Of a stretch of DNA of 7,593 bases, positions 6,181-7,593 are shown in pieces. Under the pieces are notes generated by a model. That model saw nothing but the letters and a program-made list of their open reading frames with translations, was not told where the DNA came from and did no database searches. The translations under genes and the position numbers were made by a program. Within the stretch, counting starts at the first letter, position 1. Each line of letters opens with the position of its first letter. This DNA is from an uncultured Eubacteriales bacterium (GTDB lineage: Bacteria > Bacillota > Clostridia > UMGS1810), in NCBI GenBank assembly GCA_900555295.1, contig USKN01000091.1:1-7593 (forward strand), in the 5' to 3' direction.

Positions 6181-6990
6181 ATGGGTTTGGCAGATAAAAT
6201 AGCCTCTGTTTTTTCAAAAAAGAGCGTAAACTGCGAAAAGTATGTTTGTAAAAAATGCGAAAAAGAATTTAATAATGAACTGTTAATTTGCCCCGAGTGC
6301 GGTGCGTACGTTCGTATGAATTCGCGCCGGCGCATTGAAACGACAGCCGACAGAGGAACGTTTAACGAAATGTTTTCGGATATAACAAGTAAAGATATTT
6401 TGAATTTTCCAAGTTATGCCGAAAAACTTGAAAAAGCAAAAGAGGATACGGGCGAAAACGAGGCTGTTGTATGCGGTGTTTGTGAAATAGGCGGTGTAAA
6501 ATGCGGACTTTTTGTAATGAACTCGTATTTTATGATGGGCAGTATGGGTAGTGCCGTAGGCGAAAAAATAACATTGCTGTTTGAGTATTGCACAAAAGAA
6601 AAATTGCCTGTAATAGGTTTTACCGCTTCGGGCGGTGCGCGTATGCAGGAGGGAATATTTTCGCTTATGCAAATGGCAAAGGTTAGCGCGGCGGTAAAGC
6701 ATCACAGCGACGGCGGTAATCTTTACATTACCGTTTTAACCGACCCTACAACGGGCGGAGTTACCGCAAGCTTTGCTATGGAAGGCGATATAATTATTGC
6801 CGAACCCAATGCGCTTATAGGTTTTGCAGGGGCAAGAGTTATTAAACAAACAACAGGCAGTGAACTGCCAAAAGGATTTCAGCGTGCCGAATTTTTGCTT
6901 GAACACGGATTTGTGGATATTATTATTAAGCGTGATGAGTTAAAGCAAAAACTTACGGATTTACTTTTAATGCACAGGGGTGATAAATAA
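6181..6990 (+). CDS. accD: acetyl-CoA carboxylase carboxyltransferase subunit beta
   Basis: AccD and AccA form the carboxyltransferase that moves CO2 from carboxybiotin to acetyl-CoA, giving malonyl-CoA. The 269-residue product is a little shorter than the usual 280-300. It has an N-terminal four-cysteine zinc ribbon (Cys23, Cys26, Cys37, Cys40) and then a crotonase-fold domain with GFTASGGARMQEG (146-158), TDPTTGGVTASFAM (187-200), and GFAGARVIKQT followed by LPKGFQRAEFLLEHGFVD (229-246). These are the standard acetyl-CoA and biotin-site elements. The cysteine pairs are 10 residues apart, compared with 15 in E. coli AccD as I recall it, so the ribbon loop is shortened. The zinc ribbon is an RNA/DNA-binding regulatory element in E. 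coli. The stop codon overlaps the accA start by 1 nt, as expected for subunits made in equal amounts. The accC gene often found just upstream is missing. Confidence 0.95.
   Translation: MGLADKIASVFSKKSVNCEKYVCKKCEKEFNNELLICPECGAYVRMNSRRRIETTADRGTFNEMFSDITSKDILNFPSYAEKLEKAKEDTGENEAVVCGVCEIGGVKCGLFVMNSYFMMGSMGSAVGEKITLLFEYCTKEKLPVIGFTASGGARMQEGIFSLMQMAKVSAAVKHHSDGGNLYITVLTDPTTGGVTASFAMEGDIIIAEPNALIGFAGARVIKQTTGSELPKGFQRAEFLLEHGFVDIIIKRDELKQKLTDLLLMHRGDK
6976..6983 (+). promoter_or_regulatory. ribosome binding site of accA
   Basis: AGGGGTGA lies inside the last codons of accD, 6 nt before the accA ATG at 6990. It supports the overlapping TAATG junction as the true start. Confidence 0.65.
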
Positions 6991-7593
6991 TGAATGCGTA
7001 TGAGAGAGTAAAAATTGCAAGAAGCGGAACACGGCCTATGGGTGCGTATTATATACACAGTATGTTTGATGAGTTTATTGAACTTCACGGTGACAGAAAA
7101 TTCGGCGATGACGGTGCCGTAATAGGCGGTATTGCATTTTTGGACGGTATGCCCGTTACTGTAATTGCAATGGAACGCGGCGATACAATGGAAGACAGAA
7201 TGAAACGTCATTTTGGCTGTCCGAGCCCCGACGGTTACCGTAAAGCAATGCGCCTTATGAAACAGGCCGAAAAATTTAACCGTCCGGTAATATGTTTTGT
7301 TGGGAGTTCCGGCGCGTATTGCGGAATAGATGCCGAACAGCGCGGACAAGGACAGGCAATTGCCGATAACTTATACGAAATGAGCACACTTAAAACTCCC
7401 ATTGTTACCGTTATTGCAGGTGAGGGGGGCAGCGGAGGCGCACTTGCGCTTGCGGTTGCCGATAGTGTGATTATGCTTGAAAACTCGGTTTATTCGGTAA
7501 TATCGCCCGAGGGTTGCGCAAGTATTTTGTGGAAAAATGCTCAAAATGCGCCCGATGCCGCAGAAGCATTAAAACTTACAGCAGACGATTTGT
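6990..7593 (+). CDS. accA: acetyl-CoA carboxylase carboxyltransferase subunit alpha, 3'-truncated by the window edge
   Basis: AccA is the partner of AccD in the carboxyltransferase. The frame is open from the ATG at 6990 to the window edge, giving 201 codons of a protein of probably about 260 residues. It starts with MNAYERVKIAR and reaches FDEFIELHGDRKFGDDGAVIGGIA (26-49) at once, so it lacks the roughly 60-70 residue N-terminal helical part of E. coli AccA, as in many Firmicutes. Family motifs are GYRKAMRLMKQAEKF (82-96), GAYCGIDAEQRGQGQAIA (108-125), IAGEGGSGGALALA (142-155) with the oxyanion-hole glycines, and SVISPEGCASILWK (169-182). Two motifs depart from the E. coli form as I recall it: FIDTPGAYPG reads FVGSSGAYCG (103-112), and HQKGR reads MERGD (61-65). 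The GAY and GEGGSGG elements are kept, so I expect it to be active. It is coupled to accD by a 1-nt overlap. Confidence 0.94.
   Translation, partial: MNAYERVKIARSGTRPMGAYYIHSMFDEFIELHGDRKFGDDGAVIGGIAFLDGMPVTVIAMERGDTMEDRMKRHFGCPSPDGYRKAMRLMKQAEKFNRPVICFVGSSGAYCGIDAEQRGQGQAIADNLYEMSTLKTPIVTVIAGEGGSGGALALAVADSVIMLENSVYSVISPEGCASILWKNAQNAPDAAEALKLTADDL

Noticed and set aside
6283..6705. 140-codon open frame on the - strand inside accD
   Set aside because: It is antisense to conserved AccD motifs and has no supporting start signal.
6879..7349. 156-codon open frame on the - strand across the accD/accA junction
   Set aside because: It spans the ends of two conserved + strand genes, whose motifs explain the sequence fully.
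641..7593. The cluster as a specialised polyketide or secondary-lipid pathway
   Set aside because: One copy of each standard Fab enzyme, a normal AcpP and the accDA pair in conserved Firmicutes order indicate primary fatty-acid synthesis; no extra ketosynthase, thioesterase or tailoring gene is present.

Overview
The window carries a type II (dissociated) fatty-acid synthesis operon, all on the + strand, preceded by the tail of a polysaccharide polymerase/ligase gene. Gene content and order (fabH-acpP-fabK-fabD-fabG-fabF-fabZ-accD-accA) match the fatty-acid cluster of low-GC Firmicutes. FabK instead of FabI, the GFSLGE form of the FabD nucleophile motif, and an AccA without the long N-terminal helix of the E. 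coli protein point to Clostridia, possibly a gut-type anaerobe. This is inferred from gene order and motifs; genus cannot be read from the window.

Layout. Bases 1-644: 3' part of an AT-rich, multi-membrane-span Wzy/O-antigen ligase family gene; its 5' end lies outside the window. Its TGA overlaps the fabH ATG (ATGA). Bases 641-1594: fabH. A 53-nt spacer with a small A/T-rich dyad leads to acpP (1648-1869), followed by a 34-nt spacer. From fabK (1904) onward the genes are packed: fabK/fabD overlap by 13 nt, fabD/fabG by 14 nt, fabG-fabF are 24 nt apart, fabF-fabZ 10 nt, fabZ-accD 1 nt, and accD/accA overlap by 1 nt. accA runs off the 3' end. There is no gene-free stretch over 300 nt, and I saw no tRNA, rRNA, CRISPR array, insertion sequence or clear intrinsic terminator.

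How the genes work together. AccD and AccA form the carboxyltransferase half of acetyl-CoA carboxylase and make malonyl-CoA. FabD moves malonyl onto the phosphopantetheine arm of AcpP. FabH condenses acetyl-CoA or a short acyl-CoA with malonyl-ACP. FabG, FabZ and FabK then reduce, dehydrate and reduce, and FabF carries out later elongation. Every enzyme keeps its main catalytic residues.

The most notable feature is an absence. In related Firmicutes operons accB (biotin carrier) usually sits between fabF and fabZ, and accC (biotin carboxylase) between fabZ and accD. Here both intervals are 10 nt or less, so the biotin half of the carboxylase must lie elsewhere or be supplied by another enzyme. 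Other points are a shortened zinc ribbon in AccD, an altered substrate-loop motif in AccA, the dyad before acpP, and the tight junction between a polysaccharide gene and fabH with no fabT/fapR-type regulator between them. I found no clearly undescribed system; the core is a conserved housekeeping operon with some lineage-specific departures.
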